From Eubacteriales bacterium (GTDB lineage Bacteria; Bacillota; Clostridia; Lachnospirales; Lachnospiraceae): DNA of 64,000 nucleotides. Positions 1-8,050 of this stretch are shown piece after piece. The notes below the pieces were generated by a model. It saw only the letters and a program-made list of their open reading frames with translations. It was not told where the DNA came from and made no database searches. A program made the position numbers and the translations under genes. The first letter of the stretch is position 1. Each line of letters starts with the position of its first letter. Location: NCBI GenBank assembly GCA_030539395.1, contig JAUNSC010000009.1, positions 26,272 through 90,271 on the forward strand, given 5' to 3'.

Positions 1-364
1 AAATCCCCAGCGGAACCGCGATCAGAACCGTTAGAATAATGGAAGATAATGTCAGAAGCAATGTGGAAGGAAGTTTCGATACAAACATTTCAAATACGTC
101 TTTATGAGATACATAACTTTTACCCATATCACCTGTAAGCATCCCACCAAGCCAATTTGCATACTGGACCAGAAACGGTTTATCAAGTCCATACTCCGCT
201 TTCGTTTTATCGATAATTTCCTGCGGAACTGCTGTACCAGCATTTTCATACATATAGGTAACCGCATCACCGCCTGCCAACCGCATCATAGCAAAAGACA
301 AAAACGTAATTCCGATTAAAACAGGAATCATCTGCAGCAGTCTTTTCGCAATGTACTTGCCCAT
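1..364 (-). CDS. ABC transporter permease, DppB/NikB type (partial)
   Basis: Only the first ~121 residues lie in the window; the gene runs off the left edge. The reading frame starts MGKYIAKRLLQMIPVLIGIT, the usual N-terminus of peptide/nickel ABC permeases (first membrane helix), and continues through a conserved GLDKPFLVQY segment into the next helix, where it is cut. The family forms half of the channel that passes peptides, nickel chelates or opines through the membrane. The start at 364 has a good upstream AGAAGGAC site. Partner subunits must lie outside the window, so the substrate cannot be judged. Confidence 0.85.
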   Translation of the reverse strand, partial: MGKYIAKRLLQMIPVLIGITFLSFAMMRLAGGDAVTYMYENAGTAVPQEIIDKTKAEYGLDKPFLVQYANWLGGMLTGDMGKSYVSHKDVFEMFVSKLPSTLLLTLSSIILTVLIAVPLGI

Positions 365-618
365 GTCCTTCTCTTCCTTTCCGTCGCGGTTCTTTCGGTC
401 AAACCCGACAGTTATTTCGCATGATATCCCGCATTTTTGATTATATCTTTCCCAAACACTGCTTCCAAGCCTCCCGGGGGGATATTTTTTGATGTTTTTC
501 TATTAATACAAGAAATTTAAAGAATCTCCCATATAATAGAAACAGCACCGAAATGTAACATAAGATCACATTTTCAGCGCCGTTTTATACAATTTAAATA
601 TTAAGTTATCAAACTGTC

Positions 619-1146
619 CTATCGAACATAGTAAACATAATCGTCTTTTCTCGGTGCAGGTGCTTTTGCCGGCTCTGACGCATATCCCAGCGCACAGTGG
701 CCGATTCCTTCATAATTTCCTTCGATACCCAATTGCTTTAAAATATCTTTTCCAAAATCAGCTTCAAATTCCTCTTTTGCTCTGTGGATCCATATGCTGG
801 CCACTCCAAGACTCTGAGCTGCATTCATCAAATTTCCCATCACAAGACTTCCATCATATTTGCAGGTTGGGATTTCCTGATTTGCCAGAACAATCAAAAT
901 GACCGGTGCACCATAAAAAGGATCAAATCCTTCCTTCCACCCGCCAATCTTTCTGTTTTCTTCAGCGATTTTATCGCGGAGTTCTTTATTTGTAACTGCA
1001 ATGATAACGGGCGACTGCTTTCCCATTCCGGTAGCAGCATATGTTCCCGCCTTAATGATCGCCTGCAGTTCTTCCTCCCCAATCATATCCGGTTTGAATT
1101 TTCTGCAGCTTCTTCGTGATTCCAATGTTTTTAATGTCTCATTCAT
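619..1146 (-). CDS. Nitroreductase family flavoprotein
   Basis: About 175 residues. The N-terminal SRRSCRKFKPD motif is the phosphate-binding Arg cluster of FMN-dependent nitroreductases, and GNLMNAAQSLGVASIWIHRA is the conserved central helix. Members reduce nitro groups, quinones or other electrophiles with NAD(P)H in the cytosol; the substrate here is unknown. An in-frame ATG six bases upstream lies only 2 nt from the AGGAGG site, so the ATG at 1146 (spacing 8) is the better start. The gene stands alone between the permease and the DUF4179 gene. Confidence 0.88.
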   Translation of the reverse strand: MNETLKTLESRRSCRKFKPDMIGEEELQAIIKAGTYAATGMGKQSPVIIAVTNKELRDKIAEENRKIGGWKEGFDPFYGAPVILIVLANQEIPTCKYDGSLVMGNLMNAAQSLGVASIWIHRAKEEFEADFGKDILKQLGIEGNYEGIGHCALGYASEPAKAPAPRKDDYVYYVR

Positions 1147-1293
1147 TATCATTTCCTCCTGCTATTCTGGCATAAATTTCATCAGCTCATTGTTTCACCT
1201 ACTATCTTAACAGGTTTCATCATTATTATCAATCAATTCCACAAAAACCGGGATTCGAAGTCTCCTCCGAATCCCGGTCAGCCGGCCTGTCGA

Positions 1294-2970
1294 TTATTCT
1301 GCCTGTTCCTCAAATGTCACTTCTGTGTGATACAATGCCCTTTCATCAAGAAGCTGTTTAAATGTTTTTGTCTCCTTATCTGTCTCGTATGTATCAGACC
1401 AGTAATATACTTTTAATTCATCCAGGTATTCAATATAATCGCAGAGGTAGATATCTACCCTGGAAATATCTCTGTCCTGAATTGCCCAGACATTTATTCT
1501 TCCGCCGGAACCATAAGGCATGATTTCACCGTCAGCATCCAGCGCCACCACAAAATATCCTGCTCCGGAAGGTGACTGCGATATATCCGGTTCCTGCGTC
1601 TCTACCGTAATCTCAAACGGTGTCTTCGTCACAGAAACTACCCCCAGACCATTTTCATCGATATCATTGATTTCTTTTACAACGCTGTCCTCATGATTCC
1701 TCTTTACACTGATCTCAAAATTCCAGGGACCGTCTAACCACCAGTTTTCATATTTGCTGGGATACTGTGCGGCTTCCGGATACATTTCATTATACTTCCG
1801 GTGCATCTGTGTAAACAGTTCATGTTCAATCTGTTTTTGCTCATCGGTAAAGTTTTTGTATACATCCATATCATTCACCATATCTCCCAGGCCGTTTTCA
1901 ACCAGTCCTGCATGATACTCATCAAGCAGTTCCTGCGGCATTTCCGGACGTGTCTGCTGGTCTTGAGGCAATGTTCCCACGATCATCGGAATGTCCAGAT
2001 TTACTGTAAACTCCTCCGGAATACTTATCTCTGTAAGATAATCCATGAAAGACGGGCCACCCACGTCAGAAAGGTTATCATAGAGAACCTCCTGTCCCAG
2101 TGCCTCAGCTGCTTTTTCGTATGCCGCATCCGTGTCCTTTTCAACTTCCTCAATGCTCATCCCCAGCAGCTCTGCAACAAATTCTTTTTTCGCATCCTCA
2201 AATTTTTCGCGCTCCATTCCGGTGTTCGTCTCCTGCAGGTCAATACGAAGAACAGCTGCATAAGTATGATCATCTACAAATTTTCCATCCAGATAATTTG
2301 ACAGGTAAATCTTTTCCGAATTATAACTGAACTCACCATATGAATCATATAAATTAAGGCTCTGTTTTCCCATCTGATCTGTGAAAGTCTCCGGAAAGAC
2401 ATCTTCGCTCTCAATTAAAAGGCTCAAATACAGCGCCGCATCATTGCAATATACTTCTGATAACGTCATAGTAACGCCATTCACCGTTTTACTGTAAGCG
2501 CTGTCAGAAACAGGAGCCGCTGCATCCCCGTCTGTCTCTGATACTGTCTCACTTTCTGAAACTTCCGAAGCCGCAATCAGGTTTTCTTCTGTCAAAGGCT
2601 GCACATACTTACTGTAATTTCCTGAAAATCCCAGGGAACTTCCGATTTCTTCAAAAATATGTCCCACCAGCGGAATATTTGCAGCCAGTGCCGGATTTGA
2701 TATACATACGACTGAAAATACTGCCGCTGCCGCCGCAAGACCGCCTGCACCTCTGACAAAAGCAGAACGTAACCGCCTTTTGTCTTTTTGTTTCTGTGCA
2801 ACACCGTTGGCATATTCCTGTTTCATCTGCTTATTTCGTATCTGTGCAAAAGCTGTGTTTTTTGCCGCATCCACGCAGTCCGGAAGCGGAAAGTCTCTCT
2901 GCATCGTCTTTTTAATCTGCTCGTCCAGCCGTGCTTCTTTAGCCGAATTGAAATCTATTTGTTTTTTCAT
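1294..2970 (-). CDS. DUF4179 family membrane protein, probable anti-sigma partner
   Basis: About 558 residues. A short cytoplasmic N-terminal part (MKKQIDFNSAKEARLDEQIK...) is followed by one membrane segment (GGLAAAAAVFSVVCISNPAL) and a long extracellular region. In clostridia DUF4179 proteins are regularly encoded after an ECF sigma factor and probably restrain it, sensing an envelope signal outside. The ATG at 2970 follows GGGAGGGG and overlaps the 3' end of the sigma gene by about 30 bp, which suggests translational coupling. Longer in-frame starts lie inside the sigma gene and have no ribosome binding site. The ligand is unknown. Confidence 0.8.
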   Translation of the reverse strand: MKKQIDFNSAKEARLDEQIKKTMQRDFPLPDCVDAAKNTAFAQIRNKQMKQEYANGVAQKQKDKRRLRSAFVRGAGGLAAAAAVFSVVCISNPALAANIPLVGHIFEEIGSSLGFSGNYSKYVQPLTEENLIAASEVSESETVSETDGDAAAPVSDSAYSKTVNGVTMTLSEVYCNDAALYLSLLIESEDVFPETFTDQMGKQSLNLYDSYGEFSYNSEKIYLSNYLDGKFVDDHTYAAVLRIDLQETNTGMEREKFEDAKKEFVAELLGMSIEEVEKDTDAAYEKAAEALGQEVLYDNLSDVGGPSFMDYLTEISIPEEFTVNLDIPMIVGTLPQDQQTRPEMPQELLDEYHAGLVENGLGDMVNDMDVYKNFTDEQKQIEHELFTQMHRKYNEMYPEAAQYPSKYENWWLDGPWNFEISVKRNHEDSVVKEINDIDENGLGVVSVTKTPFEITVETQEPDISQSPSGAGYFVVALDADGEIMPYGSGGRINVWAIQDRDISRVDIYLCDYIEYLDELKVYYWSDTYETDKETKTFKQLLDERALYHTEVTFEEQAE

Positions 2971-3544
2971 CCGAATCCCCTCCCTGTTTCTCCATGTCAT
3001 CTTCATGATGGGCGTGCGCCATGTTTCCTTTTGATTTCCCTGATGAGTTTGTATCAGTATACGCACTGCGGATCTGTTCCCGCGCCCTGGACAATCTGGT
3101 CTTTACCGTATTCTCATTCATATCCAGGAGTTTTGAAATCTCCGGCACCTTAAATCCCTCCACATAATACAGTACCAGAACTATACGGTATTTCTCATCT
3201 ACCATTTCCAGCATTTCCTTAAATTCAAACTCCGCAAGGGATGAATCATGTCTTCCGAAATCCGGGAATTGTTCCGGCATGTTCAGATTACGGTAATGCT
3301 GCAGAATCTGATTGCATTCATTAATCAGAATCCGAATCATCCACGTCTTGAAATACTCAGGTTTCTTCAAAGTGTGCAATTTCTCAAAACATGTCAGGAT
3401 CGTATCCTGTATGGCATCTGCCACATCTTCATCATTTTTCAGTATTCCCCGGGCTACCTTGTACATGGCTCCTGAACAGCGCTCCATTAATTCTAAAAAT
3501 GCATCTGTGTCAGATTTCATAGCCCTTTTTACAAGCTGTATCAT
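2939..3544 (-). CDS. ECF-type RNA polymerase sigma factor (sigma-70 family)
   Basis: 201 residues. Region 2 is near residues 10-75 (DAIQDTILTCFEKLHTLKKPEYFKTW) and region 4 near 110-160 (YRIVLVLYYVEGFKVPEISKLL and NENTVKTRLSRAREQ), the hallmarks of ECF sigma factors. The C-terminal tail is hydrophilic with a His-Ala-His-His patch. It directs RNA polymerase to a small regulon, likely including its own operon. The downstream DUF4179 gene overlaps it and probably encodes the anti-sigma factor. The start follows a G-rich site, AAAGGGGGGG. Confidence 0.92.
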   Translation of the reverse strand: MIQLVKRAMKSDTDAFLELMERCSGAMYKVARGILKNDEDVADAIQDTILTCFEKLHTLKKPEYFKTWMIRILINECNQILQHYRNLNMPEQFPDFGRHDSSLAEFEFKEMLEMVDEKYRIVLVLYYVEGFKVPEISKLLDMNENTVKTRLSRAREQIRSAYTDTNSSGKSKGNMAHAHHEDDMEKQGGDSDEKTNRFQFG

Positions 3545-3557
3545 TTATAGCCCCCCC

Positions 3558-3649
3558 TTTCCTTAATACTGGCCGAATGGCCATAATGGTATACCTTCAG
3601 GTATTTCCTTAATACTGGCCGAATGGCCATTATGGTATACCTTAAAGTA
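3558..3649. repeat. 46-bp tandem duplication in the sigma operon promoter region
   Basis: Two head-to-tail copies (3558-3603 and 3604-3649) differ at only about four positions. Each copy holds a TGGCC-GAAT-GGCCA dyad and a GGTATACC palindrome; copy 1 also has TACCT-TC-AGGTA. The repeat ends just before the ribosome binding site of the ECF sigma gene, so it duplicates a promoter or operator unit. Which bases are the -35 and -10 boxes is not clear. Confidence 0.85.
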
Positions 3650-3778
3650 TTTCCAAACAGGTTTCCCCGCTTTTTTCATCCGGATGTTTTTTCATTACAC
3701 CCATTAGATAAAATAAGCGGGGAAAAGGTTTCAAACTTTTTTATTTATTTAAGTGCAGGCTGACTTCAATCGTCTTTC

Positions 3779-5026
3779 TTACAAAACAATCCGTATACGG
3801 GTTCCCAGATGTGTCCGGGAAAGAATTTCAAAATGACCTCTGTGTTTATCCACGATCCACTTTGCTATGGAAAGTCCCAGCCCCGTTCCCTGATAGCTTC
3901 TGGCATCATCCGCGCGATAAAAACGTTCAAACATATGTGCAACATCTGCTTCTTCCATGCCTATTCCCATGTCCTGCACCTGGAGATAGGCACTGCCTTT
4001 TTCTGTTCTTCCAATACTGAGCACAATCTCATCACCCGTTTTCGTATACTTTGCCGCATTATCCACCAGAATGCGCACCGCCTGCTTCAGCATTGTATTA
4101 TCGGCAGTTATAACGATTTCCTCCTTTGGCGGGCGGTAACGATAGGGATGTGTTTCATCAATCATAAATGACTCTTCATACACTTCCTGCATCAACGCAT
4201 TTAGCGACACCCTCTCAAGGTTCAGTTTTGTTTTTCCGCTGTCGCCCCGCGCCAGAAATAAGAGTTGTTCTACCAAATGCTTCATATGCTCAGATTCATG
4301 CTGGATAGCTGTAATAGATTCATCAAGGACTTTTTTATCTTCCCGTCCCCATCTGGCCAGCATGTTAACATAACCCTGTATGACAGCAATCGGTGTGCGA
4401 AGCTCGTGAGATGCATCGTTGACAAATCTTGCCTGCTGACGATAGGAATCCCTCATTTGGATGAGCAGATTATTCATGGCAGCCTCAATTCCCTGCAGTT
4501 CAGAATCTCCAAAAGATAGCAGTTCCGCTTCTTCCGGCTGAAGATTCGAGATAGCATCTTCTATCTGCTGGTACTTATCCTCGGAAAATGTCATTTTACT
4601 GAGTTCATCCGCCTTTAATGCGATCTCATTAATTGGCATCAAAATGCGGCGTATTTCCTTTTCTTCACTAAAATACGAAAAGAAAATCGACATAAGCTGA
4701 AAACCCGCACATACCAGAATGATAATTCCAAGTATCTGAATCGTCGGATAAACAGGAAGTTTCAGGGCTGTATATCCACTGGTATCCGTCACCAGATATG
4801 TCATCTGCTTTAAAGTTTCCGCTGTAACAGAACGCCTGTATTCAAAGTCAAATTTTCCTATCTGCGTAATTTCCTGATCATAAATCCATCCAATAAAAAG
4901 CATCGCAAAAAGGAGAAAATCAAAGCCTATATAAAGCCTGATTTTTCTCCCTGCCCATGACCAGTGAAGTTTTCGGACAATTGATGTCATACGCTTTGCT
5001 TCTGAATTATTCTTTTTAGGGTTCAT
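3779..5026 (-). CDS. Sensor histidine kinase (two-component system)
   Basis: 415 residues. Two membrane helices (about residues 30-50 and 92-115) flank a short extracellular loop, so the sensing domain is small. A HAMP-like linker leads to the HisKA box FVNDASHELRTPIA, whose His is autophosphorylated. The ATP-binding domain follows with an N box (VRILVDNAAKYTKTG), G1 (QDMGIGM) and G2 (GTGLGLSIAKWIV). It sits 51 bp after the response regulator gene and is presumably its cognate kinase. The start at 5026 has a modest AGGAT site. The signal is unknown; the small loop suggests envelope stress or a membrane-borne signal. Confidence 0.93.
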   Translation of the reverse strand: MNPKKNNSEAKRMTSIVRKLHWSWAGRKIRLYIGFDFLLFAMLFIGWIYDQEITQIGKFDFEYRRSVTAETLKQMTYLVTDTSGYTALKLPVYPTIQILGIIILVCAGFQLMSIFFSYFSEEKEIRRILMPINEIALKADELSKMTFSEDKYQQIEDAISNLQPEEAELLSFGDSELQGIEAAMNNLLIQMRDSYRQQARFVNDASHELRTPIAVIQGYVNMLARWGREDKKVLDESITAIQHESEHMKHLVEQLLFLARGDSGKTKLNLERVSLNALMQEVYEESFMIDETHPYRYRPPKEEIVITADNTMLKQAVRILVDNAAKYTKTGDEIVLSIGRTEKGSAYLQVQDMGIGMEEADVAHMFERFYRADDARSYQGTGLGLSIAKWIVDKHRGHFEILSRTHLGTRIRIVL

Positions 5027-5077
5027 GTTTCTATCCTGTTCTATTGCATTTTCAGCAAATTTTTTATCTTTCCATAA

Positions 5078-5782
5078 TCAGGTTCCTGACTTTATCACAT
5101 ATCCCACGCCCCGCACAGTCTGTATCATTTTCACACCAAAAACCTCATCAATTTTTGAACGCAGGAAACGGATATAGACATCCACCACATTTGTCTCACC
5201 CACGTAATCAAAACCGCAGACCTTATCCAGCAGCATGTCTCTGGAAAGCACAATATCCTGATTTTTCAGGAGGGTTTCCAACATCTGAAACTCCCTGTTG
5301 GTAAGATTAATTTCATGACCATCGTATATAACCTGATGACGTTTTTCCGACAGGGTGAGTTTCCCCCAGCGGTAAACATCTTCTTCCTTCCTCTGCGATG
5401 CTGCCGCAGAAGAAATTTTTCCATGAAGTTTCAATGCCACGCGGATGCGCGCCAGCAATTCTTCAATGGCAAACGGCTTGGTAATATAGTCTACAGCCCC
5501 CGCATCCAGCCCGGCAACTTTATCCATAACAGCGTCCCGGGCCGTCAGCAGAATAACCGGTGTAGGATTATACTGCTGCAGGCGTCGCAAAACCTCTAAT
5601 CCATTTAATCCCGGGAGCATGATATCCAGCAGAATCAAATCAAAATGCCCTGCCACCGCCGTATCAAGGGCCTCCCGTCCGTTGGCTGCTTTGCTGACTT
5701 CATACCCCTCATGCAGAAGTTCCAATTCCACAAAACGCGCCAGTTTTTCTTCATCTTCAACCACCAGAATATGTGCTCCCAT
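5078..5782 (-). CDS. OmpR/PhoB-family response regulator
   Basis: 234 residues. The receiver domain begins HILVVEDEEKLARFVELELL, with the phosphoacceptor Asp in DLILLDIMLPG and the conserved Lys in DYITKPF. The C-terminal winged helix (NLTNREFQMLETLLKNQ, VVDVYIRFLRSKID, IQTVRGVGYVI) binds DNA. It is encoded between the DUF4342 gene (35 bp gap) and the kinase gene, so the three are likely one transcript. The start has an AGAGGAT site. Confidence 0.95.
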   Translation of the reverse strand: MGAHILVVEDEEKLARFVELELLHEGYEVSKAANGREALDTAVAGHFDLILLDIMLPGLNGLEVLRRLQQYNPTPVILLTARDAVMDKVAGLDAGAVDYITKPFAIEELLARIRVALKLHGKISSAAASQRKEEDVYRWGKLTLSEKRHQVIYDGHEINLTNREFQMLETLLKNQDIVLSRDMLLDKVCGFDYVGETNVVDVYIRFLRSKIDEVFGVKMIQTVRGVGYVIKSGT

Positions 5783-5817
5783 TTCTATCCTCTTTTTCTC
5801 TTAAATATTTTGCATTC

Positions 5818-6342
5818 TTACAGTTTATCGTACTCACTTTTAATTTTGTCAGCCAGCACACTTGCCTTTTCCATAACTGTGTTTGCCTCTTTCAGATCAT
5901 CTTTCCCGCAGAAAGAATACTGGCATTTCAGGAAAAGTCCGATGACCATGGCCGCAAGTACCAGCCGCCAGGATATCAGTACTGCCAGCACCAGTGCCCA
6001 TACCGGCACTTTAAGAACCTCTTCTCCTTTTCGCTTCACGCAGAATGAATTATTCACACACTTTTCCCAGAATTTCTTAAAAAGGCGTCCCATTTTATTA
6101 AAGAAACTGTCACCTGCATCTTTCTGCTCCTGTACCTTGTCTTTCACAGATACATACTGGCTCTGTTCTTCATAGCTGGTGGAATAGCTTTCCTGTGCGG
6201 GGCCTTTCGCTTTTCCGGCCTTTTCCAAATGCACCATGGCATCTAAAAGGTCCCATTCACACGCTTCCAGCGCTTCTTTTGCCTCTTCGTAAGTTACGTT
6301 TGCTCTCTCTCTCAATTTCTCAACTTTTTCCAACTGATCCAT
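5818..6342 (-). CDS. DUF4342 domain protein with UBA-like N-terminus
   Basis: 174 residues. The N-terminal helical part (KLRERANVTYEEAKEALEACEWDLLDA) resembles a UBA/DUF4342 three-helix fold. A charged linker is followed by a membrane segment (VPVWALVLAVLISWRLVLAAMVIGLFL) and a charged tail. Function is not known for the family. It is the first gene of the operon with the response regulator and kinase, so it may be an accessory or a target of that system. Confidence 0.75.
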   Translation of the reverse strand: MDQLEKVEKLRERANVTYEEAKEALEACEWDLLDAMVHLEKAGKAKGPAQESYSTSYEEQSQYVSVKDKVQEQKDAGDSFFNKMGRLFKKFWEKCVNNSFCVKRKGEEVLKVPVWALVLAVLISWRLVLAAMVIGLFLKCQYSFCGKDDLKEANTVMEKASVLADKIKSEYDKL

Positions 6343-6459
6343 ATTCTTTACCTTATCCCTTCAAATTTTTATTTGAAACTGTGTGTTTCCTTTTGATGAG
6401 ATAAATTTACCATTTCATTCTTAATCATTCTTTGAAGAAAGATTAAAATCAGATTAAAT

Positions 6460-6504
6460 AATTCCTGCAGCCGGAGTTAATCCCCCTCTGCTGCAGGAAT
6501 TTTT
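6460..6504. terminator. Hairpin terminator after the alcohol dehydrogenase gene
   Basis: AATTCCTGCAGC and GCTGCAGGAATT form a 12-bp perfect stem around an 18-base loop, with T-rich sequence on both sides. It lies just past the stop of the minus-strand dehydrogenase gene and could stop transcription in either direction. Confidence 0.8.
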
Positions 6505-6516
6505 GTCATTTCCCGT

Positions 6517-7698
6517 TTATCTCGCCATACGGTAAATCTTTTCCATATCTTCTTCATACAGAACTTTAGCAGAACCTTTTTTTCCGCCGCAGGCAACTGC
6601 ACATCTGACTGCCATCTCATGAATCTGTTCGTCTGTAGGCTCAATCCCCAGTTCTCTCATATTCACAGGCATTCCAATACTGCGGTAAAATTCTTCCATT
6701 GCCTCAATTCCTTTTAAGGCTGTCTCCTCATCATTTCCCGTATGCTCTACTTCCATTACATTCACAGCATACCGCACAAACCTGTGCAGGCAGTCTTTAT
6801 AAACATATCTTGCCCAACTTCCCCAAATTGCCGCCAGTCCTGCTCCGTGTGTGACATTAAACATACCTCCCATTTCATGCTCCAGCATATGGCTTGAAAA
6901 ATCCCCGCCGTCATTTCCACAGCCTGTCAGGCCGTTATGTGCCAATGATCCTGCCCACATTACTTCCGCACGTGCTTCATAGTTTTCCGGGTCCTGATGA
7001 AGAATGACCGCATTTTTCTTAACTGTCCGAAGCAGCCCTTCCGCAATGCTGTCGGTAATCTCCATATTTCCGCCATTTGTAAAATAGCGTTCCATTGTGT
7101 GCATCATCATATCGGTGCATCCGCTCTGAGTCTGATAATCCGGCAGGGTCATAGTAAACTCCGGATTCATAATTGCAAATTTCGGCCTTGCGATATCATC
7201 ATTGTAAGAACGCTTTTTCCCATTTTCTTCATTCGTAATCACAGAACTGTTACTTGTCTCGCTTCCGGCTGCCGCAATCGTAAGGACAACCCCCACCGGC
7301 CTGCAGGCTGCAGCCGTTTTTGTATGTTCGTACAAATCCCAGACATCTCCTTCATTTGCCAGTCCGTAGGCAATCGCTTTGGATGAATCAATGACACTTC
7401 CTCCGCCGACCGCCAAAATAAAATCTGCTCCTTCTGCTCTGCAAAGCTCAATTCCTTCATATACTTTAGAAAGGAGGGGATTGGGCACGACTCCTCCGAG
7501 TTCAACGTAAGGAATTTCTGCTTTATCAAGTTCTGCTTTCATACAATCAATCAGTCCGGACCTGACTGCGCTCTTTCCGCCATAATGAATCAATACTTTT
7601 GTTCCTCCGGCTTCTTTTACAAGTCTGCCAACCTGCTGTTCCGCTCCTTTTCCAAACACAACCTTTGTCGGTGCATAATACTCAAAATTATTTGCCAT
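6517..7698 (-). CDS. Iron-containing alcohol dehydrogenase (butanol dehydrogenase-like)
   Basis: 393 residues. It starts MANNFEYYAPTKVVFGKGAE, typical of group III (Fe-dependent) alcohol dehydrogenases such as YqhD/BdhA. The nucleotide-binding AVGGGSVIDSSKAIAYG motif is near residue 95. Metal-binding His residues are visible in the HNGLTGCGNDGGDFSSHMLEHEMG and FNVTHGAGLA regions. The enzyme interconverts aldehydes and alcohols with NAD(P)H in fermentation or aldehyde detoxification. The ATG at 7698 follows GTGGAGAG; an in-frame GTG 15 bases upstream is part of that site and is rejected. Confidence 0.93.
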   Translation of the reverse strand: MANNFEYYAPTKVVFGKGAEQQVGRLVKEAGGTKVLIHYGGKSAVRSGLIDCMKAELDKAEIPYVELGGVVPNPLLSKVYEGIELCRAEGADFILAVGGGSVIDSSKAIAYGLANEGDVWDLYEHTKTAAACRPVGVVLTIAAAGSETSNSSVITNEENGKKRSYNDDIARPKFAIMNPEFTMTLPDYQTQSGCTDMMMHTMERYFTNGGNMEITDSIAEGLLRTVKKNAVILHQDPENYEARAEVMWAGSLAHNGLTGCGNDGGDFSSHMLEHEMGGMFNVTHGAGLAAIWGSWARYVYKDCLHRFVRYAVNVMEVEHTGNDEETALKGIEAMEEFYRSIGMPVNMRELGIEPTDEQIHEMAVRCAVACGGKKGSAKVLYEEDMEKIYRMAR

Positions 7699-7821
7699 GA
7701 TTCTTCTCTCCACTTTCTATTTTCTGTCGACCTGTCAGTATCTTTCATTATCACTATAACAGAAAAAAACAGCCTTATCAATCAAAACAGCTGCTTTGTT
7801 TGTGTCAGGTAAAAATCCCCC

Positions 7822-7850
7822 TTGACATTACACGGGCAAAATGCTACGAT
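7822..7850 (+). promoter_or_regulatory. Sigma-A promoter for the MATE gene
   Basis: TTGACA (7822-7827), a 17-base spacer and TACGAT (7845-7850). Transcription would begin near 7857, giving a leader of about 195 nt before the MATE start codon. A complete terminator lies inside that leader. Confidence 0.75.
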
Positions 7851-7856
7851 TGTTTT

Positions 7857-8050
7857 CACTAAAACCTGATGTGGATTTTTCTGGAGCAATCTACTTTTCG
7901 CCACACAATTATCGGATAGATAATTGTGTGGCTTTTTTATTTCATAAAAAGTCTATTAGATTTCCTATGAAATAGAAAGTTCCGCGGGAACATATACGTG
8001 AAGCAATTCTATAAATGTAAAATTTGTTTGCAGGAAAGGAAGAATAAAAC
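7857..8050 (+). promoter_or_regulatory. Attenuator-like 5' leader of the MATE gene, class not recognised
   Basis: The leader can form a first hairpin (GTGGATT 7871-7877 with AATCTAC 7888-7894) and then a terminator. GTGG of the first element could instead pair with CCAC at the foot of the terminator, so two exclusive folds are possible. This is the layout of a riboswitch or another conditional terminator upstream of an exporter. I could not match it to guanidine, purine, preQ1, fluoride, yybP or other classes by eye. The rest of the interval, 7699-7821, shows nothing clear. Confidence 0.5.
7901..7940 (+). terminator. Strong intrinsic terminator inside the MATE leader
   Basis: CCACACAATTAT (7901-7912) pairs perfectly with ATAATTGTGTGG (7920-7931) around a 7-base loop, followed by CTTTTTTATTT. 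It stands 110 bp before the start codon of the downstream gene and about 50 bp after the probable transcription start, so it is expected to be regulated. Confidence 0.88.

Noticed and set aside
3558-3649. CRISPR-like repeat
   Set aside because: Only two adjacent copies with no spacers and no cas genes; better explained as a promoter duplication.
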